Origin: Govania unica
GTDB lineage: Bacteria; Pseudomonadota; Alphaproteobacteria; Sphingomonadales; Govanellaceae
DNA length: 64,000 bases
Assembly: GCF_027920805.1 (NCBI RefSeq)
Contig: NZ_JANWOI010000002.1
Coordinates: 248,001-312,000, forward strand
Reading direction: 5' to 3'
Under the pieces are notes generated by a model. The model was not told where the DNA came from. It did no database searches and saw only the letters and a program-made list of their open reading frames with translations. Positions 8,896 to 18,366 of the stretch are shown here, one piece after another. The position numbers and the translations under genes were made by a program. The stretch's first letter is position 1. Each line of letters starts with the position of its first letter.

Positions 8896-8930
8896 ATAGG
8901 AAATAAATTTACATATAGTTTATTTCCTAT
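8896..8930. promoter_or_regulatory. Perfect 12-bp inverted repeat, putative operator of the S24 regulator
   Basis: ATAGGAAATAAA (8896-8907) and TTTATTTCCTAT (8919-8930) are separated by 11 bases, right at the 5' end of the regulator gene. The spacing and symmetry fit binding of a dimeric HTH protein. Related half-sites ATAGGAAAT (9511-9519) and TTCCTGTAGGAA (9425-9436) occur downstream. Confidence 0.5.
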
Positions 8931-9752
8931 CTTATTTTAGGGATTGCCCTCTTTCGACTTGGCTTCAGGTTTTTCTATCCACCATTTCTGTAGTCTCCCT
9001 ATGCGTTATGTCGATTTTTTATTATTGCTGGAGTTGGTGCCGAAAGGGCAGCTTTGCGATGTTCCGGAGCCGAAGGTCCGGGCTGCGTTCATAGCTTAAG
9101 GTCACGTTTTCTTTTTTTATGAAGCAAAGCCATCAGTTAGGACGGATGTCACATATCTTTAATTATGTGGATCTTTCGGTCTGTATTCCTTCGCTCAATC
9201 TGACTTGCTCGCTATATTAGCATTAAGTAGAATTTTTACTATCATTACAGACTGGTTGCCGATGTCATAATGGATGCTGTCAAAAAAATAATGGCAAGTA
9301 TATGAAATTTAATAACATTTTAAATTTAATAAAGAGTTTAAGTTGGACTTGTTTCGCGATCTTTAGTGCCGTTTTTTAAAATATTCTACTGTTTTCCGAG
9401 TCGAAAGCATGCAGTCAGAGAGTCTTCCTGTAGGAAATTCTCTTTCTTAAGCACTCTTGCACTCTTTATAGAATTCTATACCATTAAATATGGGAATATT
9501 ACTATTCTATATAGGAAATCGGAGATCTTGCAATCTCTGTCTTTCCCTCAAAAAACTTGATGGGCACAACTCGCAGCTATGCGGGAGGCTCGGTCAAAGC
9601 GTGCTTTGTTGTGAGTGCCGGCCAGTTTGCAGCGAGGTGATGCTCCGGTGGCTACGGGTTTCCCAGGCCATGACGTTTAGTGCGAACCGGCGCAGCAATT
9701 GTCTGCGCCAGCTTGTGCGACAACCCAAATATGGGTGTTCAGGAGACTTGTC
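8931..9752. other. AT-rich, apparently non-coding region with inverted repeats
   Basis: About 820 bases are much richer in A+T than the surroundings. I find no ORF with credible start, codon use or homology; the 64-codon ORF near 9366 looks accidental. The region holds a nested near-palindrome centred at 9430 (AGAGA...TTCCT-GT-AGGAA...TCTCT, 9417-9443) and an ATAGGAAAT half-site at 9511. It may be a remnant of acquired DNA, a regulatory region or an untranslated RNA gene; I cannot choose between these. Confidence 0.5.
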
Positions 9753-10169
9753 ATGAATGAACGGGCAGAAGAAACGTTAAAAATAGCTTTGGAGGATGTT
9801 CTCGGGAAACATTTTGCAACCCGGCCTTATGGTCGACTTGCGCTCAGGGAGGCGGGGCGAGACGATGACCCGCGAGGTCGCGTGACGGTGCATCATCATC
9901 AGGCGCGGGATGATATTGTTGAATTCAGAGCGGAACTTCATATAGCTGCTCCGCTTGATCAGGAGCGTCGGCTTATGGACCGCATGCTCGAAAGCATAGA
10001 TATCCTGCATGAAGCTGATATACCATCCGCGGTTGAAAATGATAGTGCGTTCGACGATCCGATTATCCTGAGCATCTGTCTGGAGACTGCGAAGTTCGAG
10101 CGCATCCCGTCGACAGAAGAAGCGACCGCGCGGCTTATCTTCTTGGTCCGCACCACAACGGACAGTTGA
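9753..10169 (+). CDS. Hypothetical protein, 138 residues
   Basis: I do not recognise this family. The start ATG 9753 is preceded by AGGAGA at good spacing, so it is probably a real gene; the longer ORF start lacks support. The product is soluble and acidic, with a His-rich patch (VHHHQARDD, about residue 45) and no signal peptide or membrane segment. It is convergent with the GGDEF-EAL gene and follows the AT-rich region. Confidence 0.6.
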   Translation: MNERAEETLKIALEDVLGKHFATRPYGRLALREAGRDDDPRGRVTVHHHQARDDIVEFRAELHIAAPLDQERRLMDRMLESIDILHEADIPSAVENDSAFDDPIILSICLETAKFERIPSTEEATARLIFLVRTTTDS

Positions 10170-10222
10170 CATGACCGGCGGACCAAACGGCGATCATGTT
10201 CTCAGACCCGAGCGACAAAAGA

Positions 10223-12118
10223 TCAGGAGAACAACTGATTTTCAACCGCAGCGGCAGGCAGGGGACGCGAGAAATAGTAACCTTGTCCATAATGACAGCC
10301 AAGCACCTTCAGACGTTCAAGATGTTCGAGCGTCTCGATTCCTTCGGCCACCGCCGAGATACCGAGGGAACTTGCGAGTTGGGTGATGATATGCACAATC
10401 TTGGCGTCATCGGGATTGCTGTCGAGCTTGGCGATGAAGGAGCGGTCGATCTTGATGGTGTCGATTGGAAACCGGCTGAGATAATTGAGCGAAGAATAGC
10501 CGGTACCGAAATCGTCAAGGGCCAGGCAGACACCGAAGCTTTTCAGATCCAACAGCAGATCGGCGGCAAGATCGGCGTTGGTCATCAACGCGCTTTCGGT
10601 GATCTCAAGCCGCAGCCGGTTGCCGGCAATGCCCGAGGCGATCAGCGCCTCGCGCACGACGGCGGCCATGTTGTCGCCTGAAATCTGCAGCCCCGATACA
10701 TTGACATTGACCGAAAGGTTGGAGACCACGGGATAGCGTGCGCTCCAATCGGCAAGCTGGGCGCAGGCGGCATGGAGCGCCCAGCGGCCAAGCGGAATGA
10801 TGAGTCCGCTTGCTTCGGCGATGGCGATGAAATCAACCGGGGGCACCGCTCCACGTTCGGGATGCTGCCAGCGGCAGAGTGCTTCAAATCCGGTCAGTTC
10901 GCCTGAGGCCAGCGAATAAATCGGCTGGTAATGCAGCGACAATTCGCCGCGTTCGAGCGCCCGCCGCAGATCGCCCTCGAATTCAAAGCGAGATTTGGCA
11001 TGGGCTGTCAGGTCATTGTGATAGAGCACTGTCCGGCCACGGCCTTCGCGTTTGGCGCGATGCATGGCAATGCTTGAGTTTTTCACAAGATCCTCGGCCG
11101 CCGCATTCAAGGCCGAGGCCTGGGCGATGCCGATGCTGGCCGTGACCCGCAAATCATGATTGTCGATCGTGAGCGGCGCGGACAGGGCTTCATGCAGGCT
11201 CTGTGCTGTGGTGAAACCTTCGTCGCCAGGCGCAGTCCGGGGTAGCAGTACGGCGAATTCATCGCCGCCCATGCGCGCAATCAGGGCTTGCTTCGGCAGG
11301 CAGTCGGTCATGCGCTGGGCCACAGCCACAAGCAGCTGGTCGCCGCTTTCGTGGCCAAGGCTTTCGTTGATCATTTGAAAGCGGTTGAGATTGATCATCA
11401 TGACCACGCCGTTTTCCCGGGCGCGGCGATGATCAAGCCATTCCGAGGCGCGCAACACGAACATGGCGCTGTTGGGCAATTGGGTGAGCCGGTCATGAAA
11501 CACATCATGCAGCAATTGCTGTTCGCTGCGCGTGTCGGCAGTGCGGTCAACGAGGGTCAGAAGATAGGAGGGGTCTTCCGTCCGGTTATCGAGATCCTGC
11601 AGCGAGCAGTCGAAGACCCGCGCCATGCCAAGGCGGTCGGTGCGCCAGATAAAGCGTGTTTCGCCGTGAGCATCCACCTGCAGCCGCTCCATAGCCTGGA
11701 GGAAGGCCGGGTCAAAAGAAAGCGGAGTGAAGGCGGGGTCGTCGGGGAGCGGGGCGCAGGGGTCGGTGAGACTGAGCATGCGCTGCAGCTTTGCATTGCT
11801 GCTGAGAAGGCGAAAGCCCTGGCGCTCGCCACCCGCAATCAGACAAATGCCAAGCGGCAGGCGATCGATAATCGATGCCTCTGCTACGCCAACCACCGCG
11901 GGGGTGGCGGCAATGGGCAGGTCGCCCTGGGTCACACGGGACCGCTCCGTCAAAACAGGAAACTCCACTAGTGGCTGCGGCTCCGGAACGTCCCGCGCAT
12001 CTGATCCAAATGTCTCGTTTATGGACCAGGATGGCAGGGTAACGCCTAGAGAACCCGCCGAGTGTCGCCTGTGGGTGTAAAAAAACTGTAAATGCGGGAT
12101 AACCCTTTGAAGATGCAT
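10223..12118 (-). CDS. GGDEF-EAL cyclic di-GMP protein
   Basis: The product is up to 631 residues: an N-terminal PAS-like sensor region (about 80-195), a GGDEF diguanylate cyclase domain and a C-terminal EAL phosphodiesterase domain. The cyclase signature ARMGGDEFAVLL is intact. The EAL domain has FEALCRWQHP, TIKIDRSFI and DDFGTGYSSL, so both activities are possible. No transmembrane segment is obvious, so it is likely cytoplasmic. The start is uncertain. ATG 12118 has no ribosome site and abuts a palindrome at 12119-12136. TTG at codon 56 (11953) and GTG at codon 62 (11935) both have GGAG about 9 bases upstream and would still leave both catalytic domains. Confidence 0.9.
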   Translation of the reverse strand: MHLQRVIPHLQFFYTHRRHSAGSLGVTLPSWSINETFGSDARDVPEPQPLVEFPVLTERSRVTQGDLPIAATPAVVGVAEASIIDRLPLGICLIAGGERQGFRLLSSNAKLQRMLSLTDPCAPLPDDPAFTPLSFDPAFLQAMERLQVDAHGETRFIWRTDRLGMARVFDCSLQDLDNRTEDPSYLLTLVDRTADTRSEQQLLHDVFHDRLTQLPNSAMFVLRASEWLDHRRARENGVVMMINLNRFQMINESLGHESGDQLLVAVAQRMTDCLPKQALIARMGGDEFAVLLPRTAPGDEGFTTAQSLHEALSAPLTIDNHDLRVTASIGIAQASALNAAAEDLVKNSSIAMHRAKREGRGRTVLYHNDLTAHAKSRFEFEGDLRRALERGELSLHYQPIYSLASGELTGFEALCRWQHPERGAVPPVDFIAIAEASGLIIPLGRWALHAACAQLADWSARYPVVSNLSVNVNVSGLQISGDNMAAVVREALIASGIAGNRLRLEITESALMTNADLAADLLLDLKSFGVCLALDDFGTGYSSLNYLSRFPIDTIKIDRSFIAKLDSNPDDAKIVHIITQLASSLGISAVAEGIETLEHLERLKVLGCHYGQGYYFSRPLPAAAVENQLFS

Positions 12119-12136
12119 ATCTTTGCTTGCAAAGAT
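12119..12136. promoter_or_regulatory. Palindrome ATCTTTGC-TT-GCAAAGAT at the GGDEF-EAL gene start
   Basis: Two perfect 8-bp arms are separated by TT, ending one base before ATG 12118. It could be an operator, or a hairpin that argues against translation from that ATG. Confidence 0.4.
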
Positions 12137-12139
12137 GGA

Positions 12140-12175
12140 CGGAAAAACAAAGCCGGTGGCTTTGAGGCCACCGGC
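12140..12175 (-). terminator. Rho-independent terminator of nrdJ
   Basis: The stem GCCGGTGGC/GCCACCGGC (12152-12160, 12167-12175) has a 6-base loop. On the minus strand it is followed by TTTGTTTTTCC. It lies about 77 bases beyond the nrdJ stop. Confidence 0.8.
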
Positions 12176-12251
12176 AAGGTTTGGAAATGCGAGATAAAGA
12201 TTAACGCAAGTCTATGCAACAACAAGCAACATCACGCAACGTTCACGCAAC

Positions 12252-15200
12252 TCACGAACAACCACTGGTGGAGCCGCAATTATCGCATTTTAGGCAGGTG
12301 CCATTACGAACCAACGTAAAATTACCACATTCCGTACAGGCGTCTCCTTCATAGCCCTTCATGCGTGCCTCCGCGACTTTGGAGGCCCGATTGCTGCTCC
12401 GAACACCACTACCACCACCACTTGAAATCGATGAGCCGACAGCCGCGCGATATTCGACGGCGGTGGCAGCCCCCACCTCCATCGTCGACAAGGCTGTCGT
12501 CTCAAGGGCCGACCGCGCCACGGACTTCGCCGTGTTCAGGACATAAAGGTTCGATCGCACATAGCCGGTCGAGGCAAGGTTCATCACCTTGTCGAGGGCC
12601 TGTGAGGTCACGTCGACCGGATCAACGACCGGTTGGCCCTGTTCGACTCCGCCGCCAAGTGCGTCAGGCAGGAGATCGTTCGGTTCCACATGAGCAAGGT
12701 CGTTACGGCCGAGATAGGAAATGGCCAGCTCGCGGAAGATATAATCGAGCACTGACGTGGCCATCTTGATCGCGTCATTGCCTTCCACACGGCCCGCCGG
12801 ATCGAAGCGTGTGAAGGTGAAGGCGTCCACATATTCTTCCAAAGGCACGCCATACTGGAGGCCGATCGAGATGGCGATGGCGAAATTATTCATCAGGCTG
12901 CGGAAGGCGGCGCCTTCCTTATGCATGTCGATGAAAATCTCCCCGAGCTTGCCGTCGTCATATTCTCCGGTGCGGATATAGACCTTATGGCCGCCAACGA
13001 TGGCTTTCTGGGTGTAGCCCTTGCGCCGTCCGGGAAGTTTGTCGCGTTCAGCCGCACCGCGTTCGATGATGCGTTCAACGATGCGTTCGGCGACGATCTG
13101 GGTTTTCTGGGTCAGCGGCATCTCGTCATCCTCGAACAGGTCTTCCTCATCGAGGAGGGCCGAGCTCAGGGGCTGTGACAGTTTGGAGCCGTCGCGATAG
13201 AGCGCGTTGGCCTTGAGCGCCAGACGCCAGGACATCATATAGGCGTCCTTGCAATCCTCGACAGTCGCATTGTTCGGCATGTTGATGGTTTTGGAGATCG
13301 CGCCCGAAATAAAGGGCTGCGCCGCCGCCATCATCTTGATGTGGCTTTCGACCGACAGATAGCGTTTGCCGACGCGGCCACAGGGGTTCGCGCAATCGAA
13401 CACCGGCAGATGTTCGGATTTGAGATAGGGCGCGCCTTCAAGCGACATGGCGCCGCAGCAATAGAGATTGGCCTGTTCCACATGATCCTTGGTGAAGCCA
13501 AGGGCGGTCAACATATCGAACGAGAAGTCATTCAGTTCGACATCGGTGTAGCCAAGCACATTGCGGCAGAAATCTTCCCCGAGCGTCCAGCGGTTGAAGA
13601 CGAATTTGATATCAAAGGCGCTTTCAAGATTCTTTTCGATGAGGTCGAGCTGGGTTTCGGTAAAGCCGCGCGCCCTCAGGCTTTCATGATTGATGAACGG
13701 CGCGCCCTTGAGCGTGGCATAGCCGACGGCGTAATTGATGATGCTCTCAACCTCACGCTCCGCATAACCGAGCACGGTGAGCGCTTCGGGCACAATGCGG
13801 TTGATGATCTTGAAATACCCGCCACCGGCGAGCTTCTTGAACTTCACCAGCGCGAAATCGGGTTCGATGCCGGTGGTGTCGCAATCCATCACCAAACCGA
13901 TGGTGCCGGTGGGGGCGATCACGGTCGCCTGCGCGTTCCTGTAGCCATGCTGCTCCCCAAGCGCAAGCGCCCGGTCCCAGGCTGCGGCTGCGGCAATGCT
14001 CACGGCGCTTTCGGGGCAGTTCTTGATATCGAGCGGGAGGGGCAGGGTGTTCAACCCCTCATAGCCAAGCGTTTCGCCATGGGCCGCCCGGCGATGGTTG
14101 CGGATAACCCGCAGCATATGATCGCGGTTCGGCTCATAGCCCGGAAAGGCGCCAAGCTCGCTCGCTATTTCGGCGCTGGTTTCATAAGCGACACCGGTCA
14201 TGAGCGCGGTGATGGCGCCACAAAGCGCGCGGCCCTGATCGCTGTCATATGACATGCCCGAGGCCATCAGCAGGCCACCAATATTGGCAAACCCAAGGCC
14301 GAGCGTGCGGTAACGATAGGACAGCTCGGCAATGCGCGGCGACGGGAACTGCGCCATCAGCACCGAGATTTCCAGCACCACGGTCCACAGCCGCGTCGCA
14401 TGCTCAAACGCCGCCACATCGAACGAACGGTCGGGATTGCGGAAGGTCAGCAGGTTCAAGGATGCGAGATTGCAGGCCGTGTCGTCCAGGAACATATATT
14501 CCGAGCACGGGTTTGACGCGCGGATTTCGCCGCTGGCCGGGCAGGTGTGCCAGTCATTGATAGTCGAATGGAACTGCAGGCCGGGGTCAGCGCAGGCCCA
14601 GGCGGCATGGGCGATCTGGTCCCACAGATCACGTGCCTTCAGTGTCTTGAAGGTCTGGCCACCAAGGCGGCCTTTCAGCTCCCAGTCACCATCGTCATTG
14701 ACGGCATCCATGAAGCCGTCGGTCAGGCGTACCGAATTGTTGGAATTCTGGCCCGAGACGGTCATATAGGCGTCCGAATCCCAGTCCGTGTTATAGGTCT
14801 GGAACTCCATGGACTTGAAGCCCTGGCGGGCGAACTGGATGACCCGCTGCACATAGTTTTCCGGGATCATGACCTTGCGTGCGGCCAGCACTTCGCTCTT
14901 CAGGGCTTTGTTGAGCTTGACGTTGAAGGCATCGTCCGGCTGCCCCCCGGCGTTGGATGTGAGGGCCGGGTCGTGACAGGCTTTCATGATGCGGTTCAGG
15001 TGCTGTTCGGTGATCTTCGAACCGGTGACGAGAGCCGCGACCTTTTGTTCCTCAAGCACCTTCCAGCCGATGAAGGACTCGACGTCCGGGTGATCGATAT
15101 CAACCACCACCATCTTGGCGGCGCGGCGGGTGGTGCCGCCGGATTTGATAGCCCCCGCGGCGCGGTCGCCGATCTTGAGGAAGCTCATGAGGCCCGACGA

Positions 15201-15950
15201 CTTGCCGCCGCCCGAAAGCTTTTCACCTTCTCCGCGCAGGTTGGAGAAATTGCTGCCGGTGCCCGATCCATATTTGAACAAGCGCGCTTCACGCACCCAC
15301 AGGTCCATGATACCGCCGTCATTGACGAGATCGTCGCTCACGCCCTGAATGAAACAGGCATGGGGTTGCGGGCGTTCGTAAGCTGAATTGGATTTTTCAA
15401 GCTTGCCGGTTGCGGGGTCCACATAGAAATGTCCCTGGCTCGGGCCGTCGACGCCATAGGCCCAATGGAGGCCGGTGTTGAACCATTGCGGCGAATTCGG
15501 CGCGCACATCTGCGCCGCCAGCATATAGCGCAATTCGTCAAAGAAGGCGCGGGCGTCATCCTCGCTATCGTAATAGCCGCCTTTCCAACCCCAATAGGTC
15601 CAGGCCCCGGCCAGGCGATCGAACACTTGCTTGGCCGAAGCCTCGGAGCCATAGCGCTTGGCTTCGGCCAAGGCCTCAAGGGCAGTTTCATCGGCCACAT
15701 GCCGCCACAGCCAGGACGGGACGGTATTTTCCTCGACCGATTTCAAAGCCATGGGAATGCCGGCCTTGCGGAAATATTTCTGCGCCAGAATATCGACCGC
15801 CACCTGGCTCCAGTCGGCTGGGATTTCTATATTCTCCAGCCGGAACACAACCGAACCATCAGGGTTGCGGATTTCACTCGTGGCGGTACGGAAGCTGAGG
15901 CTTTCGTAGGGTGACTGTCCGTCCCGAGTAAATCGACGCTCAATACGCAT
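12252..15950 (-). CDS. nrdJ: Vitamin B12-dependent (class II) ribonucleotide reductase
   Basis: This 1232-residue adenosylcobalamin-dependent reductase makes deoxynucleotides from ribonucleotides without oxygen-derived radicals. Landmarks include NSPQWFNTG, the CFIQGVSDD substrate-site Cys, the glycine-rich [10 protein letters not shown] loop, [20 protein letters not shown] and [20 protein letters not shown]. The C-terminus carries two Cys pairs (CTECGNF, CLKCDNC) in a zinc-ribbon-like tail with a final GCS. The start is ATG 15950 ([11 protein letters not shown]), preceded by GGGA; the 50 extra codons upstream are not conserved-looking. Length is typical of alphaproteobacterial NrdJ. I saw no cobalamin riboswitch in the upstream 380 bases. 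Confidence 0.96.
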   Translation of the reverse strand: MRIERRFTRDGQSPYESLSFRTATSEIRNPDGSVVFRLENIEIPADWSQVAVDILAQKYFRKAGIPMALKSVEENTVPSWLWRHVADETALEALAEAKRYGSEASAKQVFDRLAGAWTYWGWKGGYYDSEDDARAFFDELRYMLAAQMCAPNSPQWFNTGLHWAYGVDGPSQGHFYVDPATGKLEKSNSAYERPQPHACFIQGVSDDLVNDGGIMDLWVREARLFKYGSGTGSNFSNLRGEGEKLSGGGKSSGLMSFLKIGDRAAGAIKSGGTTRRAAKMVVVDIDHPDVESFIGWKVLEEQKVAALVTGSKITEQHLNRIMKACHDPALTSNAGGQPDDAFNVKLNKALKSEVLAARKVMIPENYVQRVIQFARQGFKSMEFQTYNTDWDSDAYMTVSGQNSNNSVRLTDGFMDAVNDDGDWELKGRLGGQTFKTLKARDLWDQIAHAAWACADPGLQFHSTINDWHTCPASGEIRASNPCSEYMFLDDTACNLASLNLLTFRNPDRSFDVAAFEHATRLWTVVLEISVLMAQFPSPRIAELSYRYRTLGLGFANIGGLLMASGMSYDSDQGRALCGAITALMTGVAYETSAEIASELGAFPGYEPNRDHMLRVIRNHRRAAHGETLGYEGLNTLPLPLDIKNCPESAVSIAAAAAWDRALALGEQHGYRNAQATVIAPTGTIGLVMDCDTTGIEPDFALVKFKKLAGGGYFKIINRIVPEALTVLGYAEREVESIINYAVGYATLKGAPFINHESLRARGFTETQLDLIEKNLESAFDIKFVFNRWTLGEDFCRNVLGYTDVELNDFSFDMLTALGFTKDHVEQANLYCCGAMSLEGAPYLKSEHLPVFDCANPCGRVGKRYLSVESHIKMMAAAQPFISGAISKTINMPNNATVEDCKDAYMMSWRLALKANALYRDGSKLSQPLSSALLDEEDLFEDDEMPLTQKTQIVAERIVERIIERGAAERDKLPGRRKGYTQKAIVGGHKVYIRTGEYDDGKLGEIFIDMHKEGAAFRSLMNNFAIAISIGLQYGVPLEEYVDAFTFTRFDPAGRVEGNDAIKMATSVLDYIFRELAISYLGRNDLAHVEPNDLLPDALGGGVEQGQPVVDPVDVTSQALDKVMNLASTGYVRSNLYVLNTAKSVARSALETTALSTMEVGAATAVEYRAAVGSSISSGGGSGVRSSNRASKVAEARMKGYEGDACTECGNFTLVRNGTCLKCDNCGSTSGCS

Positions 15951-16331
15951 GAATGACTGTCCCTTTTGATCCAGGCCGGATGGATGCTGGCCGTGCATAT
16001 AATGTGGGGACTGATTTTTGCGACTCACGGACCCTGCGCGCATGGCAGTCGTGATTGGATTTTCCGCTAAATCTAGACATTTCCCCTCTGTCAGGCACAA
16101 AGTCTGGGATGAGAGCCTGAGATTGGCAAGGACTTTTTATATATCTTGTTGATTGACAGCCTTGACCTACCACATGTCGTTATAGGCTTGAGTCGGCCAT
16201 GAATTCCTCAGGGCCATAGGGCAAACAGGTCTGGACGGGCTCAGGCGTCAGTGGCATATTCTGCGCGAGCGCGCACCTCGGTCAGAGGTGCCTATTAATA
16301 GATGAAAACATCTATTTAACAGGCGGTTATA
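15951..16331. other. Divergent intergenic region nrdJ / NDUFA12 with two hairpins
   Basis: There is no gene. Close to the NDUFA12 start are two adjacent perfect stems: GCACCTC/GAGGTGC (16273-16291) and AATAGATG/CATCTATT (16297-16316). They are followed by AGGCGG as ribosome site. TTGACA near 16155 may be part of a rightward promoter, but the matching -10 is unclear. No riboswitch core was recognised. Confidence 0.45.
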
Positions 16332-16712
16332 ATGTCTTTCTTAAGTCATATGTTCACATGGTGGTCTGATTATACGATCGGCACAATGCTGTTTACCTGG
16401 CGCAAGGGTGAAACGGTTGGCACCGACGATCAGGGCAATCGCTATTATCGCGAGAAAAAAGGCGAGCGCCGTTGGGTGCTTTATAATGGCGAAGTCGAAG
16501 CCTCGCGCATTCCGCCGGAATGGCATGCCTGGCTGCATCACATGACCGATGCCCCGCCAAGCGAGCGGCCTTTGCCGACCAAGATCTGGGAAAAAGAGCA
16601 TCTGCCGAATCTGACCGGCACTGCCGGAGCTTATTTTCCGCCCGGCAGCCTGAACGAAGGTGGCCAGCGCCGTCACGCCACGGGTGATTACGAAGCCTGG
16701 CAGCCGGAATAA
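16332..16712 (+). CDS. NADH:ubiquinone oxidoreductase NDUFA12-family subunit
   Basis: This 126-residue homologue of the mitochondrial complex I accessory subunit NDUFA12 (B17.2) docks on the peripheral arm and is found in Alphaproteobacteria. Characteristic features are the N-terminal FTWRKGE, the GNRYYREK-ERRWVLYNGE block, ASRIPPEWHAWLHHM and a C-terminal YEAWQPE. It starts at ATG 16332 with AGGCGG upstream and probably heads an operon with mlaD and the DUF2155 gene (24 bases and a 4-base overlap). This is one of the clearest alphaproteobacterial markers in the window. Confidence 0.95.
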   Translation: MSFLSHMFTWWSDYTIGTMLFTWRKGETVGTDDQGNRYYREKKGERRWVLYNGEVEASRIPPEWHAWLHHMTDAPPSERPLPTKIWEKEHLPNLTGTAGAYFPPGSLNEGGQRRHATGDYEAWQPE

Positions 16713-16736
16713 TCACAGTTAAGGGACAAGTCTCAC

Positions 16737-17222
16737 ATGAGCCGTCATAATCTTGTTGAAACCCTTATGGGGGCGGTGGTGCTTGTCGCAGCCGGAGGTT
16801 TTCTGGCATTTGCTTATAAAAACACCGAACTGCGCTCGATCGGCGGGTACGAATTGAATGCCCGCTTCGATCGAGTCGATGGCCTGCCTGTGGGCGCGGA
16901 TGTGCGCATCAGTGGTATCAAGGTTGGCACGGTGGTCAGCCAGAGGCTCGACACCAACACCTATCAGGCGGTGGTGGGCATGAGCATCGAGAAAAGCGTC
17001 AAATTGCCTGAGGACAGCATGGCCAAGATCGCTTCAAGCGGTCTTCTCGGTGGCAATTATCTGGCCCTCAGCCCGGGCGCAAGCGATGACATGCTGAAGC
17101 CCGGAGAGGAAATCACCGAGACCCAGGGGTCGGTTGATCTCCTGACCCTGCTATCCAAATTCGCGTCCGGGTCCGGTAGCTCCAGTTCGGATCATAAAGC
17201 CAGTTCGGACCACAAAGAATGA
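16737..17222 (+). CDS. mlaD: MCE-domain phospholipid transport protein MlaD
   Basis: This 161-residue protein has one N-terminal membrane anchor (about residues 8-26) and a single MCE domain (about 38-115, with ARFDRVDGLPVGADVRISGIKVG). It is the inner-membrane, periplasm-facing lipid-binding ring subunit of the Mla system that maintains outer-membrane lipid asymmetry. The tail is Ser/Lys/His-rich and low in complexity. It ends in a 4-base ATGA overlap with the DUF2155 gene. The other mla genes are not in this window. Confidence 0.92.
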   Translation: MSRHNLVETLMGAVVLVAAGGFLAFAYKNTELRSIGGYELNARFDRVDGLPVGADVRISGIKVGTVVSQRLDTNTYQAVVGMSIEKSVKLPEDSMAKIASSGLLGGNYLALSPGASDDMLKPGEEITETQGSVDLLTLLSKFASGSGSSSSDHKASSDHKE

Positions 17223-17713
17223 CCGGGGTCAGGCAGACAGTGGCGGCGCTGCTTTTCGCTGCCGTTGCCATGCCTGCTTGGGCCGCTGATCCGCAAGCGG
17301 TGGCCACGCTCAATGCCCTTGATAAAATCACTGGCCGGGTTTCGGAATTGAAGGCCCATGTGGGTCAGCCGGTGCGCTTCGGCGCGCTTGAAATCACGCT
17401 CCGCGACTGTCAGTCGGCCCCGCCTGAAGACGCGCCGGAAACCAAAGCCTTTCTGGAAATCCGCGATATCAAGCCGAACAGCACCGCGAAACAGGTGTTC
17501 GCGGGCTGGATGTTTGCCTCAAGCCCGGCGCTCAATGCGCTGGAGCATCCGGTTTATGATGTCTGGGTAATCGCCTGCAGCGCAATCGCCCCGGCCACGC
17601 ATGACCGGGCGCCGCCTGCGGCTGTTGCGTCGCCTGAGACGCCAGCGGACACACCGGACACACCGGACGAAGACACGGATTCAGGCAACGCCGAAAAGAT
17701 CCCCTTGGACTGA
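17219..17713 (+). CDS. DUF2155 exported protein
   Basis: This 164-residue protein has a signal peptide (cut after AWA, about residue 22) and the DUF2155 core. The core includes LDKITGRVSELKAHVGQPV, a conserved Cys in LRDCQSAPPEDAPE, KAFLEI and the VFAGWMFASSPALNALEHPVYDVW block ending in a second Cys. The function is unknown; the family always sits near complex I/mla or aat genes in Alphaproteobacteria. The Pro/Asp-rich tail (about 125-164) is encoded by the stretch that overlaps the 3' end of aat on the other strand. Confidence 0.88.
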   Translation: MTGVRQTVAALLFAAVAMPAWAADPQAVATLNALDKITGRVSELKAHVGQPVRFGALEITLRDCQSAPPEDAPETKAFLEIRDIKPNSTAKQVFAGWMFASSPALNALEHPVYDVWVIACSAIAPATHDRAPPAAVASPETPADTPDTPDEDTDSGNAEKIPLD

Positions 17714-18282
17714 AGCGCCGTCTCCAGCAGTTTTTTATAGTCGGCCCGGGAGATCTCGCGGGTGCCGAATTGCTTGAGATGCTCGGTGACGAACTGGGTA
17801 TCGAGCAAGCGGAATCCGCCGCACTTCAGGCGTGCCACCAAATGCACCAGCGCCACCTTGCTGGCGTCGCGTTCGCTGTGGAACATGCTTTCGCCGAAAA
17901 AAGCCGCCCCAAGGGCCACACCATATAAACCGCCAACCAGTCGGTCGCCGTCCCAGACTTCGATGCTGTGGGCATAACCCATGTCATGGAGGTTGCAGTA
18001 AATCTCAAGGATCGCGGCATTGATCCAGGTGTTTTCGCGCCCCTTGGCACTGGCCGCACAGGCCTCCATGACGGCGCGGAAGGCGCGGTCATGGGTTACG
18101 CGGTAGCAATCCGACAGCACGGTGCGGACAAGGCGTTTCGGGATGTGAAACTGATCAAGCGGCAGAATGCCGCGTTGTTCGGGATCTATCCAGTAAAGCT
18201 CTGGCGATTGCGCCGTCTCGGCCATGGGGAAATATCCCCGGGCATAGGCATGGAGCAAAAGATCCGCTGTGATCTCGGTCAT
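17554..18282 (-). CDS. aat: Leucyl/phenylalanyl-tRNA-protein transferase
   Basis: This 242-residue Aat attaches Leu or Phe to the N-terminus of proteins for N-end-rule degradation by ClpAP. Seen are LLHAYARGYFPMAE, YWIDPEQRGILPL, TWINAAILEIYCNLHDMGYAHSIEVW, GGLYGVALGAAFFGESMF and LLDTQFVTEHLKQFG. The conserved domain ends near residue 197. The last 45 residues are Ser/Val/Gly-rich and lie wholly antisense to the DUF2155 gene, a convergent overlap of 160 bases. It is last in the aroQ-accB-accC-aat run. Confidence 0.95.
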   Translation of the reverse strand: MTEITADLLLHAYARGYFPMAETAQSPELYWIDPEQRGILPLDQFHIPKRLVRTVLSDCYRVTHDRAFRAVMEACAASAKGRENTWINAAILEIYCNLHDMGYAHSIEVWDGDRLVGGLYGVALGAAFFGESMFHSERDASKVALVHLVARLKCGGFRLLDTQFVTEHLKQFGTREISRADYKKLLETALQSKGIFSALPESVSSSGVSGVSAGVSGDATAAGGARSCVAGAIALQAITQTS

Positions 18283-18366
18283 CTTGCAGCCCTTGCTGTC
18301 ATCCTCCCTCTTGGGTCATTGCCGCGATAGCGGACATGACCCAAGAGGTCGAGATAATGACGCTGC

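Noticed and set aside
9366-9560. 64-codon ORF in the AT-rich region
   Set aside because: No ribosome site, Phe/Ile/Lys-rich random composition and no family resemblance.
15951-16331. Cobalamin riboswitch before nrdJ
   Set aside because: No B12-box-like GCCACTG core was found on the minus strand leader.
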